Source: Heliocidaris tuberculata
Taxonomy: Eukaryota; Echinodermata; Echinoidea; Camarodonta; Echinometridae
DNA length: 64,000 nucleotides
Direction: 5' to 3'
NCBI GenBank assembly: GCA_025618425.1
Contig: CM046844.1
Location: forward strand, 5,147,177-5,211,176
In this document: piece by piece, positions 33,672-46,256 of the stretch
Numbering within the stretch: the stretch's first letter is position 1
How the letters are laid out: the number at the start of each line of letters is the position of its first letter
Position numbers and translations under genes: made by a program
Notes under the pieces: generated by a model
What the model was told of the DNA's origin: nothing
What the model saw: the letters and a program-made list of their open reading frames with translations, nothing else
Database searches by the model: none

Positions 33672-33964
33672 TCCTGTTTCACAAAGCTATTTATCAGCAA
33701 CAACTGCCCCATTTCTATGTCAAATTTGCTCTAAGCCAATCAGATTCAAGGATTTCAGTAGCTTGCAACAATTGTTGTAACTTGTTATTGATAACAAGTT
33801 TTATGAAACAGGGCGCTGGGTCCCATTTCATAGAACTTGTTATCAGTAACAACTGCCACATTTCTATGACAAAGTTTCTCTCAACCAATCAGATGCAAGG
33901 ATTTCAGTAGTTTATAACAATTGTTGTAACTTGTTGTTGATAACAGTTTTATGAAACAGGGCCC
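33672..33964. repeat. Two head-to-tail foldback elements of family D
   Basis: Units 33672-33816 and 33817-33964 each begin (C)CTGTTTCA/CCATTTCATAGA and end TTTTATGAAACAGGG. Each holds AACCAATCAGAT(T/G)CAAGGATT and CAACAATTGTTGTAACTTGT-type inverted halves. Confidence 0.75.
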
Positions 33965-33965
33965 T

Positions 33966-34112
33966 AATCCCAGTCACACCAATGAGATGAACATCACACC
34001 GACAACACACCAAACAAAATCACCAAAAATGGCGCAGATTTGGTTGCTTAGCATTCAGTGTAGAGAGGTTTTGGCGGTGTGAAGGGGTATCACGAGGTAA
34101 TATCACCAAACT
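33966..34112. repeat. Relative of the CTCACCAACGAGAC inverted repeat
   Basis: CCCAGTCACACCAATGAGAT, then CACACCGACAACACACCAAA resembles the left arm at 4967-5020, with the same order of words. It starts directly after the foldback pair, as the 4967 copy does. No minisatellite here. Confidence 0.5.
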
Positions 34113-35309
34113 AGACGTGGAAAGAAATTGATTGTCATGCATCTTTTAGAGGTGATTACCAGGATAGTCTCAATCAATACTTCTTTGATAATTTCTTAAA
34201 TCTTCAAATGGAACACGAAGTTACTGAGGTATTTTATTTCACATTTCCATAGACAGTGAAGCGAAATGAGATTTTTCTTAAAATCGTTTTGTAAGGCAAG
34301 ATAAAAAATATCGCACCAATTTGCCCAAATACATGAGGTAAAAGTGTTTTTGAAGGAAGTTAGGCAATTTCTTTTTTTTTCAGATTCATAACAATAACAT
34401 ATTCCAGCTGCAAATATGAGATTACAATAACACTGAACAAACAATAAAATTCATGCAAAACTGATTCAGACCTACCTCACTGTCGAAAAAAACTAAGTAT
34501 CGTAGTCCTTCAACAAACATAAACCAAATAAAATAATATTGAGTAGCTGCTTATTTATGTGCTAGTATTCTAATCGTTTACTCATTCAAAAAACTAGTCA
34601 ACATCAAACAATATAATGAAAAAAACAATTTTCTCATTATCATCTGAATCATATCTTACAATGCTCTGTTATGAATCTGTCAATCTTTGACAAAGGTTTC
34701 AAATATACATCCATGAAAACATATCTAGGAAACATATTAATTGGCAGTGACCATAGTCTTAAAAACAAGAATTTCAAAATGCTGGCAACAAAAATCTGAA
34801 AACTGAATATACGTCACATCGCGTATATTGTATATCTACATATATATATTATTCATATATGTTTGTAAATTGGCTACATATCCTTTCCAATAAAGGAAAT
34901 ATCTTTTAAACATATTACATATACTTGCCTGTAAAAAGAAACAAACAAAGGATATAAGGAAAGGAAGGGGTGAGAAATTCAGTATGCAAAATTACAGCGG
35001 CGATTGACTCATGTTAACAAGTCAAGTTTGGCATCTAATTCACACATAGAGCATTGACTGTATATACACGAAGCACTGGACGTGTAAATGACAAGGGGAT
35101 ACTTCTGACTTGCCAAGACTGAGGACAGAACGACTCAGGCACTACGTCTCCTTCACAATGCGTTGCATGGGCGCGATACGGACACAAGCGTAACCATAGC
35201 GATATCAGCTTCCTTTGGCAAACAGCATAGTCTGCATGCCATGCAAACATGCGAGCCTGCGTTTCCTTGGTGAGGTTCAAACCTGATATCTGAATCGTTC
35301 AGATACCGC

Positions 35310-35870
35310 CTATATCTCCCGTTGCGGAGACCTACCAACGTCCTCCTCTTTTGTTTTCTCTGAAATTTCAATGTCCTCCTTCTCTTGCTTTATTTCCACT
35401 TTCTTCTCCAACACCTTCTCTTCATCTCTCTTATTTTCTACAGAGTCTGAACTATCATCCCTGATCGGTGATTGATCTAGTCTTTCTCCCTGCTCTGGCT
35501 CCTTTTCCTGCTCTTTCTCCTTTTTTCCTTTCTCTCCATCCTTGGCCGCATCTGCTTTATCTCTTCGGTATCTTTCAAGCTCCCTCCGAAGCTGGTTCCT
35601 CTCTTCCTCAAGATCCCTCACCCGATCCTTGAGGTAGTCGTTCTGAGATATAAGTCGTTCATTGTCCCTGCCAATCTCGTTGGATTTCTCGCTGCGTCGG
35701 CTCCTGGCCAGCTCCAGGTCTCGCTTCAGGCGCTGACGTGCTTCGTTGGATTCCCGGAGCTTCCTCTCATACTCGATCCGGACCCGGTCTAGCTCCTTGC
35801 GCAGGGAGCGCTTGGATTCCATGGCTTCCCTGATCTTGTCTTTCTTGGTCAGTCTCAAGAACTCCATCTC
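35310..35870 (-). CDS. SKI: SKI last exon: coiled coil and acidic/basic tail
   Basis: Acceptor TTGCAG ends at 35871 (minus sense). Encodes 186 residues: a coiled coil (EMEFLRLTKKDK to about residue 110 of the exon), then a Lys/Glu/Asp-rich tail with an IKQE site at 35382-35393, ending GRSPQREI and TAG. A donor-like GTAGGT near the end means a further small exon cannot be excluded. Confidence 0.9.
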   Translation of the reverse strand, partial: EMEFLRLTKKDKIREAMESKRSLRKELDRVRIEYERKLRESNEARQRLKRDLELARSRRSEKSNEIGRDNERLISQNDYLKDRVRDLEEERNQLRRELERYRRDKADAAKDGEKGKKEKEQEKEPEQGERLDQSPIRDDSSDSVENKRDEEKVLEKKVEIKQEKEDIEISEKTKEEDVGRSPQREI

Positions 35871-38800
35871 CTGCAAAGAATGATCCAACAGACAATGAGA
35901 TATTAAGTTTCCAACTGAACTCTTTGTTTGCCACATAAATACTCTTCTATGGGATTTGTGTGTGTAGTGTGTGTGTATCAAATGGCAAAATGGCACAGTG
36001 TTAACCTAGACATTTATTTATCATGATGTGAATATATTTCTTTTCTGTTCATGAGAGTTCATTTCATATATCTAAAGAAAAGGCATAATTTTGTCAAGGG
36101 CAACTTTCATACTTTCTGTTCTTTGCTTTGTTTTGTTTTGGGGTTTGTTTTTTTTCCAGATCTCTTACGGAGCTTATTGAGCTTCACAGAGCTAAATCAC
36201 TCTATCCTCCATTATATCTTTATTTTTTCACTGATAATGATGATGCATTACAGTGACTTATCAAAGAAGTTTTCATCACAGACCTACTGGTGTCACAACT
36301 AAGTGATTCATATCAACAATTCTTCAAACAACACAGTGAATTTGAAGGTTAATATTTTGTTTTCATTTCATCCACCCCACTTCCAAGTGAAGGCTTACGT
36401 ATCTGACCCATTCACAATAACCCATGGAAATTTGAGGTTAATCAATGTTAATAAGAAGGACATCAAAGAATTGTCTTTGCCTGTAAGGAGGAGGGTGAAA
36501 GACATGGACAACTTCTTACCTGTTGAAAATTTCTCTTTGCAGCGAGGGCACCCTGTAATCTTTCCTCCTGTCTGATGCGTATCCTAGCAAGTTCATGAAG
36601 AAGTTTCTCTCTCCCTGCCCTGGTATCTAGGGCATCACTCTCAAGAAGCATCTTCTTGACCATCTCAATCTCTTGCTCCATCGTGCTCTCAGGGTGGACG
36701 TCAAGGTCTTCTGTAATGAGCAAAATAGCAGCTGGGTTACGACTAGGGAGTTCTATAATATGCCTCTCTCTCTTTCTCTCTCTCTCTGTTGCTCTCTCTG
36801 TCTCTCTCTCTCTGTCTGTCTGTCTCTCTGTCTCTCTCTCTCTCTCTCTTAGCTGAATTTTCTCTACTTCTATTTCTTACTCTGCTTTGCCCTATCTCCT
36901 TTTCTTTTCCTTTATTACTCACAGCAAGCATTCTTTATAATTGTTGAGTTAGAAGTCATTGCTTGAGTGTGTGTCACCAATGTGGCCCATTTTCAAACAC
37001 ATGTCATCCCATCTGAGCTACTCACCACATTTAATGTCTCTTTCTTTCTCTCCATCCGGTGACATTGATTCTTTGGATGATGGTGATAGTTTCAAAGGTG
37101 GCGCCAAGGCAACGTTGGGTGCAAACTCTCTGTCAAACCTGTAAGAAACAAAACAAAGGAACAAATAGTTAGGATATCAATCATATCATAACTATTCCAT
37201 AAGGTGTGGCAGTCACTGCCTGACATTTGAAAATGTCTTGTAAGAACTTACTTCCAACAAGAAATTATAACTTTCCAACGATGATTATGATCTTTTCTTT
37301 CACTTTGTTGGGCGACTATGTACTGAGATGCTATAGGTTTGAAACATGATTCATTGACCCAAAATATATCCTAACCCACTATTCTGATGAAATGCAATCT
37401 TTCTGAAGAAGCTTTTCAAGGGGAAGGGGTAAGGAGATTGCCTTCCTATGTTTTACAATAGTTAATTGGAAACTGTAGCAAAGTACCAATACCTCATACC
37501 AAACTCAGAACTTTATGAATGGTGACCATTTCTTATATCTCCCAATCACATACATGTATATCACAATACTTACTTGGAAGCTGCAGTGTGGGGCACCACT
37601 CTCTCTGGGTTGAGGAGGACTGGTGGTCCCATGCTGAGGTAGGTCGGCATCCCACGGCTAAAGGGCAAAAACAAAGAAATAGAAACGAATTAGATATGAA
37701 GGGCCCATTCATATTAAAGGAAACATACGAGGAAACAATGTATAAGGAAATGTAGCATAAATAAAAACAATCCAATACCATAGAGCAAAAGAAGCAAACA
37801 AAAGGGAAAATATATTGTTGACCAAAGAAACTTTATATTTGAGGAAAATCCGCAGTCGAGTAGTTGGCATTATGCTTCAAAATTTTTGAAGATCATTCCT
37901 TATCACTTTCAGCACCCTGCTAAGGCCAAGTCCCACCTAGTTATGAACATCATTGTTTCTTGAATATTCAATGCCTAAACCTGTGTCATGCTGTACAACG
38001 TTCACACAAGCATCTGCTTATGGTACACCTATGAAGTTGTGTTCGAGGAATCCTATATTTCCCTATTTTCCTGTCTGAAAGGTACAAATCACATCAATGC
38101 CATTTAACAGGATCTTGCTGCTTTCAGACCTTACAACATTGTCTAACTCTAGCTTTCATTGTATCCATTGTTGTCTGGAAGATTGAAATCATTCCTAAAT
38201 TTCTTCTTTCTTTAACCACATGGCTTCCTCTCCATGCTTCCTCTGCAATCACAAAAGCTATTTCTTAACCCCTGAGGTCAACCTGTAAGGAGGCAGCACT
38301 GAATACACACAATTTAAATGCAGGGCCTACAGACAAGATCTTTAGTGGAGTACAAACATAAGAAGTCCTGTAGCTCATTAATATAAGGTCCATTATTCCT
38401 ATCAACCACTTCCAGTTGAAGGATTAATTTGCCATTTTTGATACACAATCTGGAACTTAACTATTTATCAATCAATTCCAATAGGCCTACATATATATAA
38501 ATAAGATGGTGATGGCTGTTAATGCTTCAGTCCATACTGACACTAGGATACCTGATTGAAAGGTCTCTTGTAAGTTACACAAACTAGCAGCACTTGCACA
38601 CTTAACGTCAGCATTTCAGTTATAAATATACTAGAATTATATTAATACACAAAGGAGGGAGTGTCATCATGGTGCGAAAGTCAGCAACCTCTCGTTAGAT
38701 GGAAAATGCGGACTTAAATAAATGATGATGACGCATATGAATATTTTCATCTTCATTCAACACCCTATGTTTATCAATGCAAATCAGTGGGGAAAAATAT

Positions 38801-40096
38801 CGCTTCTTTGTTTGTGGGATTTTCTTTACAAAAAATGAGATTCCCTTTTGTCAATTTCTTTGTACTATCTTGTTTGTTGTTTGCTTCTTTTTTTCTTTTT
38901 TTAACCAGAGCTCTCTCTGAGATTACCATGTAGCTATTTTTGAGCTTTCAAGAGCTTTATCGCTCACTACTCCCATGTATTCAGACGTAAAGCTACTTTA
39001 TATGTAGGCCTACATCTTACAATTAACTGCCATTATCTTAAAGGTCAGCCTCACACTCCAAACTTTTCAGCAGCATGAATTATCTGTCATACAGATGCCC
39101 TCACATGGATTTCCTTTAAAATTGCCTCACAGCAACGTGAAGATCCTGTGTGGTCACTTCCGATGTATGCAAATTTTAAATCAAATTCTGGTCTTCCCTC
39201 CGTTTCCGGTATCTTATGTTCCCATCATATCGTCTAGTGGAGATTAGAGATTTTGCAATGTCCTGACTAGTGACCTCTGGGTCACAACCACTGTCCAAAC
39301 CGCAAACATGCAAGTCCACTGTCAGACATCGATCTGTTTTTCCTTACCAATTTAGCTTTGTCAATATGTGTTAGTAAAATGAAATCATGCTCCACTGGTA
39401 TTTGGACAAACAACAAATGGATGAGCTGACTATCATAAAACTAGTTTTGGGGGCAAGTTGGGATGAATAAAAAGAGACGGGTGCATCCAAGGCCCCTACA
39501 CATACTCTGTAATCTATGTTACAATTTCCAGATTTATGATGCGCACTACACATACATTATTTTATTTCAACATTATTTTTTTTTCAAACTCTTACCCATA
39601 CTGCCAACCTTGAAAATCTAAAATTACTACTTTTCAAGACAAAATCAGGAATATAACTCTGTATGCTTTTAACACAGAAATTTCAGAAAAATAAAGGAAT
39701 CTGAGGTTTGAAAATTTAGTTTTGAAGGTCAAAAACTAAGAATTGTTGGCAGCTATGGTTGTCTAAGGTGGTTCCTATATCAAACCTAGGGAATTAGGGA
39801 GTTCAGTAGTCAATGGGATTAAAGCCAGTGTATCCCATCATGCATGAGGAAGGCTTAATCTTAATCATCCTTCATTACCTGTCTCTGACAAGAACAGTGC
39901 CATGGTCTGGAAGCAGTCCCATCTTGCCGCCCTCTTTGTTGAGGATACTCGGCGACCAGGGACGGAAAGCAGACGGTCTCTGGAAGGGTGTCGACCCCGG
40001 CCATGACGACGTGATGATCGCATCTTTGCCCATCTCATCCTCTTCTTCCACTTCTCCTTTGTGTCTCTTGGCATTCCCATTCTCATCTAACCCCTG
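35310..40096 (-). CDS. SKI: SKI/SnoN family transcriptional corepressor, 3' five exons
   Basis: Nuclear corepressor that binds SMAD proteins and recruits co-repressor complexes to damp TGF-beta/BMP signalling. Five exons in transcript order are 40096-39879, 37657-37574, 37138-37026, 36710-36520 and 35870-35310. All are phase-compatible with GT-AG introns and give about 388 residues. Recognised blocks are FRPWSP and a VRDS junction in the first exon, FDREFAPNVALAPP in the third, and a long coiled coil across the last two (DALDTRAGREKLLHELARIR, then EMEFLRLTKKDKIREAMESK and further heptads). These line up in order with vertebrate SKI. The C-terminal tail is Lys/Glu-rich and holds an IKQE sumoylation-type site. 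The DACH-like SKI domain and the SMAD4-binding region are absent, so the N-terminal exon(s) must lie beyond 64000, behind an intron of more than 23.9 kb. Whether it is SKI or an undivided SKI/SnoN ancestor cannot be told from this part. Confidence 0.92.
36520..36710 (-). CDS. SKI: SKI exon: coiled coil, first half
   Basis: Acceptor TTACAG, donor GTAAGA. Encodes EDLDVHPESTMEQEIEMVKK through RIRQEERLQGALAAKRNFQQ, matching the SKI segment just before the long tandem-heptad region. Confidence 0.92.
36762..36850. repeat. (CT)n/(CTGT)n in SKI intron
   Basis: CT-rich run with CTGT units between the third and fourth visible SKI exons. It is not in the coding sequence. Confidence 0.95.
37026..37138 (-). 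CDS. SKI: SKI exon: FAPNVALAPP block
   Basis: Acceptor TTACAG, donor GTGAGT. Encodes FDREFAPNVALAPPLKLSPS, then a Ser/Lys/Glu-rich linker ending DIKC. APNVALAPP is a hallmark stretch of vertebrate SKI. Confidence 0.9.
37574..37657 (-). CDS. SKI: SKI exon: GPPVLLNPERVV block
   Basis: Acceptor TTTAG, donor GTAAGT. With the neighbouring exons it reads SRGMPTYLSMGPPVLLNPER and VVPHTAASK. Both flanking phases fit. Confidence 0.85.
39879..40096 (-). CDS. SKI: SKI exon, first visible: FRPWSP block
   Basis: Encodes GLDENGNAKRHKGEVEEEDE, then PSAFRPWSPSIL and GTVLVRD, ending in phase 2 before donor GTAATG. The acceptor is ACAG with a second in-frame CAG three bases on, so the first Gln may be included or skipped. 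Confidence 0.88.
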
Positions 40097-42401
40097 CTGT
40101 AGAAGATACAACAAAAATAAATTTGATTAATTCAGATTGTTGGATATACCTACAAAAATGAAGTATTTGGCATGGAAAATACATCCTATTACTGCTGTCA
40201 TTAAAATATCATTAACATTATTATTATAAAAATGTAAACAGATGATAATGAATTCCAAGTGACATGCTGTTTCTTTTCACGTAATTTGGCTGAAGATGAC
40301 ATCTGGTTTTAAAGGTGTAATATTTTGCTATCTTTACTCTGAATATATTTGAAACTAACAGCATGAAGACCTCAAATATGTGAGTTATAGTTAAAAAATA
40401 ATCATAAAATAGCAAAAATAATGAAAAGCAAAAGCTAAATGAATATATAATTTTACTACTGACAGCAACATCGACATCATCATCATCACCACTCATCGTC
40501 GTCATCACTACCACCATCACCATTATCATACTCCTTGTCAATGTCATCATCATCAGCACTATGTCATAATGATGATCTAAGATTTCGATTAATTCCTTAT
40601 TACTAAAACATATCATGAATACATAATCATACAAACTCCCACAAAGTCCTTAATCATCTTGAGTGCAAAGCTAGATTTTCAATCAAGTTTCATTCTCCTC
40701 ATGAAATCGAGCGATGCATGTGGCGTGATCCACCCATTATGGTCACATGATCAACTTCACAATAGAAATGTGGTAGAAAGATAGCACTTATTCCCATCAC
40801 ATACCCCAAGGGATGCTAGAGACATCAGGAAGAGAGATGGAGAGAGAGAGAGAGAGAGAGACGACAAAGACCTTTCCATGTTCCCCCTTCCAATTCACAC
40901 TTTTAACCTTTTACAATTACACGACCTGGCAGTATAGTGATAAGAAGGGTTCACCAAGTGCCCTGCTTCTGAAGTAACGGCAAGAAACACCACCACGTGG
41001 TTCTACATCTTACTGAATGCCCATGCCCAAACACAAAACCATTCTGTCTACAAACGTTCCAATTTTCATAGCCTGATTCATTCAAATACTCTGACATGTA
41101 GGCCTACTTGTTCTAATCCATTCCAAGCAAAACAAAAGAGAAATTAAAAAAATTAACTGTATTTTCAATTGATTAACAAAACTAGATGTAACTTCCTAGC
41201 AAACGGAAATTAAACATGATTTAAGTTATCTAAATTACTATGGTTTTGGCCATGTAAACATTGCAATTTGTGACATTTTCATTATATATTGTGTGTGAAA
41301 ATGGAAGAATTTCATCACCACTGGGGTTTTACATGAAACTGGCATTTATCTCCTTTTTAAAATACATATTTATAAATATTAACTTTCATTGGCATATTTA
41401 TGTAACACTTGTAAGTTGTAAACAAAATGGTAAATGATAAAAGCACCATTTCATCATAGTTGCACACTCCTTTATTTATTTAATAATAATATTCTGATCA
41501 TTTTGAAGAAGGGTTAAGGCACAACAGAAGGAAGGAAACAGAAATTTCCTGGATGTAGCAGATAACAACAGAAACCAGAACATATCAATACCCTGTACTA
41601 TACAAACAAACATGTTGGCAAGCACTGTGTGTACACATACATGTACTACTACTACTGCTTTAATCCATACAGGTAAACACTTATACATGTACCATGCCCA
41701 ACCACAAGCTAACATGTATGGGGAACACATAAGGTAAACAGATACCACATGGAATAATAGGTGGTCGGCCACAAAAACGTGGAACAGTGCCAAGAACAAA
41801 CTCCAAACTACCGAGGGATAATAAAGACCCCACAAAAAAAAAAAGCCCTGGGTAAACTGCCTGTGAATTTCTAAAGAAATCCCATCATCTTTCTGGATAT
41901 TTCTGTTCTCCTTCATGCAAATTCATTAGGGTTGGCAGCGAGTGGGAGAATTGGAATGGTTTTATTATGTCTAGAGGCTGAGAAAAGTTCACAGATTAGA
42001 TTACACTTTGCCAGATCCAGTTATTTGATACGCTCCTGGTTTTTCTGCAAAGCTTCAACAATGTATCTTACAAATACGTATGTGTAGACAATGAGCAAAT
42101 CTATTTATAGATGAACCTAGTATACATGACATACTTCTACATGGACCTGTACAACTCTGCGCTCAAATAAAAACATTGTAAATTTTCCACAAGTCCATAA
42201 TGACTAAATTTACTGGAAATTACTACAATAAAAACAAAATTCAATGATTGCCCCTAAATTCTTTCAGACTGCTAATGAAAATTTTAAAATGGAAGTAGAT
42301 GAAAGGAGGGAAGGGGCAGTTCAACAGGTTTCCTTTCTCTTGCAAGTCAGCTACATGAAGCAGCCGAACATAACAGCCTATAACATAACTTGATTATTCA
42401 C

Positions 42402-42538
42402 CTCGCCGTTTCATAAAACTTTTAGTCACTAACAAGTGTCACATTTCGATGACAAATTTGCCAACAGCAAATCAAATGCAACAATTTCAGTAGTTTTTCA
42501 CAGTTATTACAAGTTTTGTGAAAAGAGGGGGGGGGGCC
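42402..42538. repeat. Foldback element family D, copy in SKI intron
   Basis: CGTTTCATAAAACTTTTAGT at the left, GTTTTGTGAAAAGAGGGGG at the right, with AGCAAATCAAATGCAACAAT and TTCAGTAGTTTTTCAC between. A diverged copy of the 33.7 kb elements. Confidence 0.6.
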
Positions 42539-44489
42539 TAAAAGTGAAACATTATCATGTCATTGTGAAGTTGTAATGTAAAACCATACACACAAATGAA
42601 TAGAGAGAAAGGACTGAGCTAGTGGCACATCAAAAAGGCAACGTGAAACAAGAAGCAACATGTTTGCATCTAAGTTAGCGTTAAAAGAAAAAAAACTATC
42701 ATAAACTAAAACATTTTTTTTAATGGAAAAGAATAAGGCCTATGTTATACTTTGGCATGTGCACTCCTAAATTGTAAGCATGATACATGTACATGTATAT
42801 CTACAAATGTACAAAATGGTTGCTTTACATTAACCTACATGTGCAGGCCTACCGGTATATACAATTACAACACATTTTAATCCTGTCGCTTTGCTCAAAG
42901 CGACAGAGACAATGTCCTTGAAGTACATACAAGCTGTTCATGTGACCCTGTCCTACATTCACTGCATGTTTACATCAAAGTTGTTTCTCCTGGTATGACG
43001 TAGTCTTTCATCATTACTTCAGGCTATTTTCTGGAACTCATCCTCTTATTTCACCTCAAGACCGATTCTCAGGGTGGTACTTATAGGACTTCAAAAGCAG
43101 AAGTTATTCTACTCATCAAGATTTATTTGCTGGCCCTATCTTTATACTGGTAAATATACTGTTTAAAAGAAATAAAGAGTAGTGTGATCTCAAGTTTATT
43201 GCAGATCACCTGCTTAAAGACATCTAGCAATACAACTCTAGAAACAGATGAAACTGAAATGCACTTTGGCTTAACAACATGAAAAGCTCAACAATAAGTG
43301 GCTATCTTCAAGCCCAACCTAAATGAATAGTATCACAATATAGCTAATATCCTGGGCAGCCAGAGTAATGCAACTTTACAAAAGTTGGCAGATGTGAACT
43401 CCAAGGTATTTCATGGAAGTCTACAGGGTTTGGAGAACAGGCTAGGACAGCATATGCCGTCCCTTTGTTTTTTTCGTACAAGGTCTGTGGAATCCAAGGG
43501 TCCTTCTGGCAGGAGAACAACACAAACAGAAACCTGAAGAGCCTGGATACCTACATCATGAAGACATCAGAGAAATCCTGACATGGCATACATACCATCA
43601 TGTTGTTTGTTGAGAGCAAGAAGGATATTGAACCTATGTCAAAGTATGAGTTAATGCCCTTCTGGCTTTCAACAGACAATGCATGCTGCTGGCTGTGGTT
43701 GGCATATTCAGCATAGAGCTCCTCCCTCCCTCCACATTATAAAAAAAGAAGATACCAAACGTAACAATAACAAGAACCACTGTGCAACATATTTAAGAAA
43801 TCAGAAATGCTTACCTGCTTCTTGTTAGTTCTTCAAGTGTACATTTCCACATTAAGGAAAGCTTCTTTCATATCAGCCCACAATGAAGTGATTCGCTTTT
43901 ATTTTATCGGCTCTTTTTAATTAAGTTGGAATAGTAATCTATCCACTCATATACAGCAAGAAAGACAATTCTTTTCTAACACACTTACATGTACACCTAC
44001 ATGTGACAAAAAAGGCCTTAAATCTCATGCTTTGTAATTACAATGTCAACATCTCAAACAGCTTTTTCTAAAGTTTGTTGCATTACCAAGTTGCTTTGAA
44101 AGTTTGAATTAGGAATATAACTTTCATATAGGAAGAATTATTTGCGGAGGAGGACAAGATAAATCACAGTCACAAGGATTTCTGTTTCCAGGACTGCAAA
44201 TCTCTATGTACTCTATGTTTTTCCACTTGCTCCTGAGTTATTCATATAAAACAGTGCGAGTCTTTAGAATATCAATTTAAGACGAATCCCACGCAACATG
44301 ACGTAATCTCAGAAAAGACATATAAAGCTGGTCACAGAAGACACAGATTATATGAAGTTTGAAGTTACACTGACCGTATATAACCCTCAAAACAGACTGC
44401 ATCTCCTACAATACTGCTGACCAACCATCCTTCTCTCTCTCTCTTTCTCTCTTCTCCTCTCGCTGCTTATTGATGTCTATACGGATGTA

Positions 44490-44684
44490 TGACATTTGCT
44501 CCTGCGACAATCGGTCTAACTTTGCCATGCTAATCCTAAACCTAAACCTAACCCTAACCTTAACCTTAACCCTAATCCTAATCTTCACATTGTCCTGAAC
44601 AAAAAACAAAATCATGACCTTGACCTTAACCTTTGACCTTTCGAGATATGGGCTGTGGAGCAAATGTCACAGGAGCAAATGTCG
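44490..44684. mobile_element. MITE with GACATTTGCTCC termini and telomere-like interior
   Basis: TGACATTTGCTCCTG at the left and CAGGAGCAAATGTCGG at the right are inverted. A second GGAGCAAATGTCA precedes the right end. Between them, 44526-44583 is a run of CCTAAC/CCTAAA/CCTTAA hexamer variants, resembling degenerate animal telomere repeat. Confidence 0.7.
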
Positions 44685-45689
44685 GTGCCCCGTCTATACA
44701 CATCTGATGGTTTATAAAATAAAAACATGTGACAAATCTTGCTCAAAATGGATGGATCCCGTGACACCAAAAGATATAAAGATATTTCCTTGAGAATCAA
44801 GAGATATAAAACTATATAAACTATAGCAACAATATCAACAATTATGCACAAAGATTCACTGTACTAAATGTCTTATTGATAACATGTAAAGGCAAAGCTC
44901 AAACTCACTATTCCCTGGGGCATTTTGCACAAAACTTGCGTTTGAACGCAACTCAGGAAAATCAAACGCAACTTTATTTTCAGCCAATCAGAAGTGCGCA
45001 TTTAGGCAATGTTCTCAAGTTCTCAAGGGTTACTGTAGGGAAGGTGATGAGCAAGGAGATGCTTGGAAGGGGCTTGGAGTCTGACAAGCCACAACCACAC
45101 TGTACCATTGAGACAGTCGAGCTTCAGCTACACCACTGAATACAAATATTCAGTGTTATTACAAGAATCAAACTTTAAAATAACAAAAAGAAAGACCAAA
45201 TACCTGGATGATATATTGCTACGCAGCTATGAAAGGCTTTTCTGAACTTTTGGAAGCCACTTTTCTATGATCCAGCCCACAAGTGGCTGCTGGATACCCG
45301 CAGCGGCTAATTAATGCTAGCATTGTTTTAAATGAAATAAGTATGATTAATAAATTTGATACATTACAATTTAAAGAGTAGACAAGGTTTGATTTACTCT
45401 ATGCCACCCTAAAAATCAAGTCAGTAAGAACACAATAAATAAATCACCAAACAGCAAGATTTATCAAGCAGCAGGTACTCAACTTGTGACCAGCATGTGA
45501 CATTCTTCATCCAACCCATTCAGCCTAAAGTGACCTTGCATGACCTCTCCACTGACCACTGAGAAAAAAAAATCCCTTGTTTGCCCTCAGATGACCCTGC
45601 TATTGGAGTTCTAATGACCCTCTAGGGATGGTGAAGCATATATGGACCCTTTCTCCTAAACTTTGACACCTGTTTACTTTTCTATTTAT

Positions 45690-45695
45690 AGAGAG

Positions 45696-45746
<51 letters not shown>
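45690..45746. repeat. Poly-C plus (CT)n
   Basis: Nine or more C then about 22 CT units. Confidence 0.95.
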
Positions 45747-45747
<1 letters not shown>

Positions 45748-45939
45748 GCTCTCTGTTTTCCATTTCCTGACCCATAACTCATTGTTCTTCTTTACTACCT
45801 TCTAAACAACTCCGATAGAAGTACTTTAATCCAATTTCAAAGTTTGAAAACATATAGGGCTGTTCTAACTTCATTAAGAGCAAAAATGTTCTATTCATTT
45901 ATTGTTTCCATCTTAACTCCCAACTCCCCCGTCCCTCCC

Positions 45940-46256
45940 TTAAAGGTACTTCATCATTTTACAGACAATACACAAAATTCCACAAAACTTTACATGGGTT
46001 TAGTAGACATCCTGCAGATACTGCCTATGAAATTTCAAGGTTGCAGGTTCTAAAACTCCTTTTTAAGAAATGAACATCTTGCTTTTGCCGTGAAGGAGTT
46101 ATTCAGAAATCAACGTAAGTACATGTACTGGTAACGGTAAAAAAATAATTTTAAAAAAGTATGTGATTTTTTTTTCGAGTTGAAAAAAAGTGTTAGCAAA
46201 TTGTTATTACTTACTTAAAGGCAAATTATAGTCCTTTTCACATTCTTTTCAAAAAG
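45940..46256. mobile_element. MITE family B, copy 2, interrupted by a LINE end
   Basis: Begins TTAAAGGTACTTCATCATTT, the complement of the end of the 24.5 kb copy, and shares GCCTATGAAATTTCAAGG and AAGTGTTAGCAAATTGTT. It stops where the LINE 3' end begins at about 46257. Confidence 0.65.

Larger units (their letters stand above)
28240..35309 (-). other. AT-rich ORF-free region, possible long SKI 3'UTR
   Basis: About 7 kb directly downstream of the SKI stop. It holds no credible ORF and few simple repeats, but many A/T-rich stretches. AATAAA-type signals occur on the minus strand, including one at about 28263-28270, close to where composition switches abruptly to polypyrimidine DNA. That switch suggests the transcript end lies near 28240. 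Only the absence of genes and the composition change are seen; the UTR call is inference. Two foldback repeats interrupt it at 33672-33964. Confidence 0.35.

Noticed and set aside
40224..40634. 136-aa minus-strand frame with Met/Thr/Asp stretch
   Set aside because: Part is an ATC/CAT triplet run; no similarity to SKI or anything else recognised.
41476..41916. 146-aa hydrophobic minus-strand frame
   Set aside because: No family recognised; Phe/Val/Leu-rich frames are expected by chance in this composition; lies within the SKI intron.
42883..42906. 24-bp palindrome CTGTCGCTTTG-CT-CAAAGCGACAG
   Set aside because: Perfect but short; no neighbouring terminator or repeat structure, may be chance.
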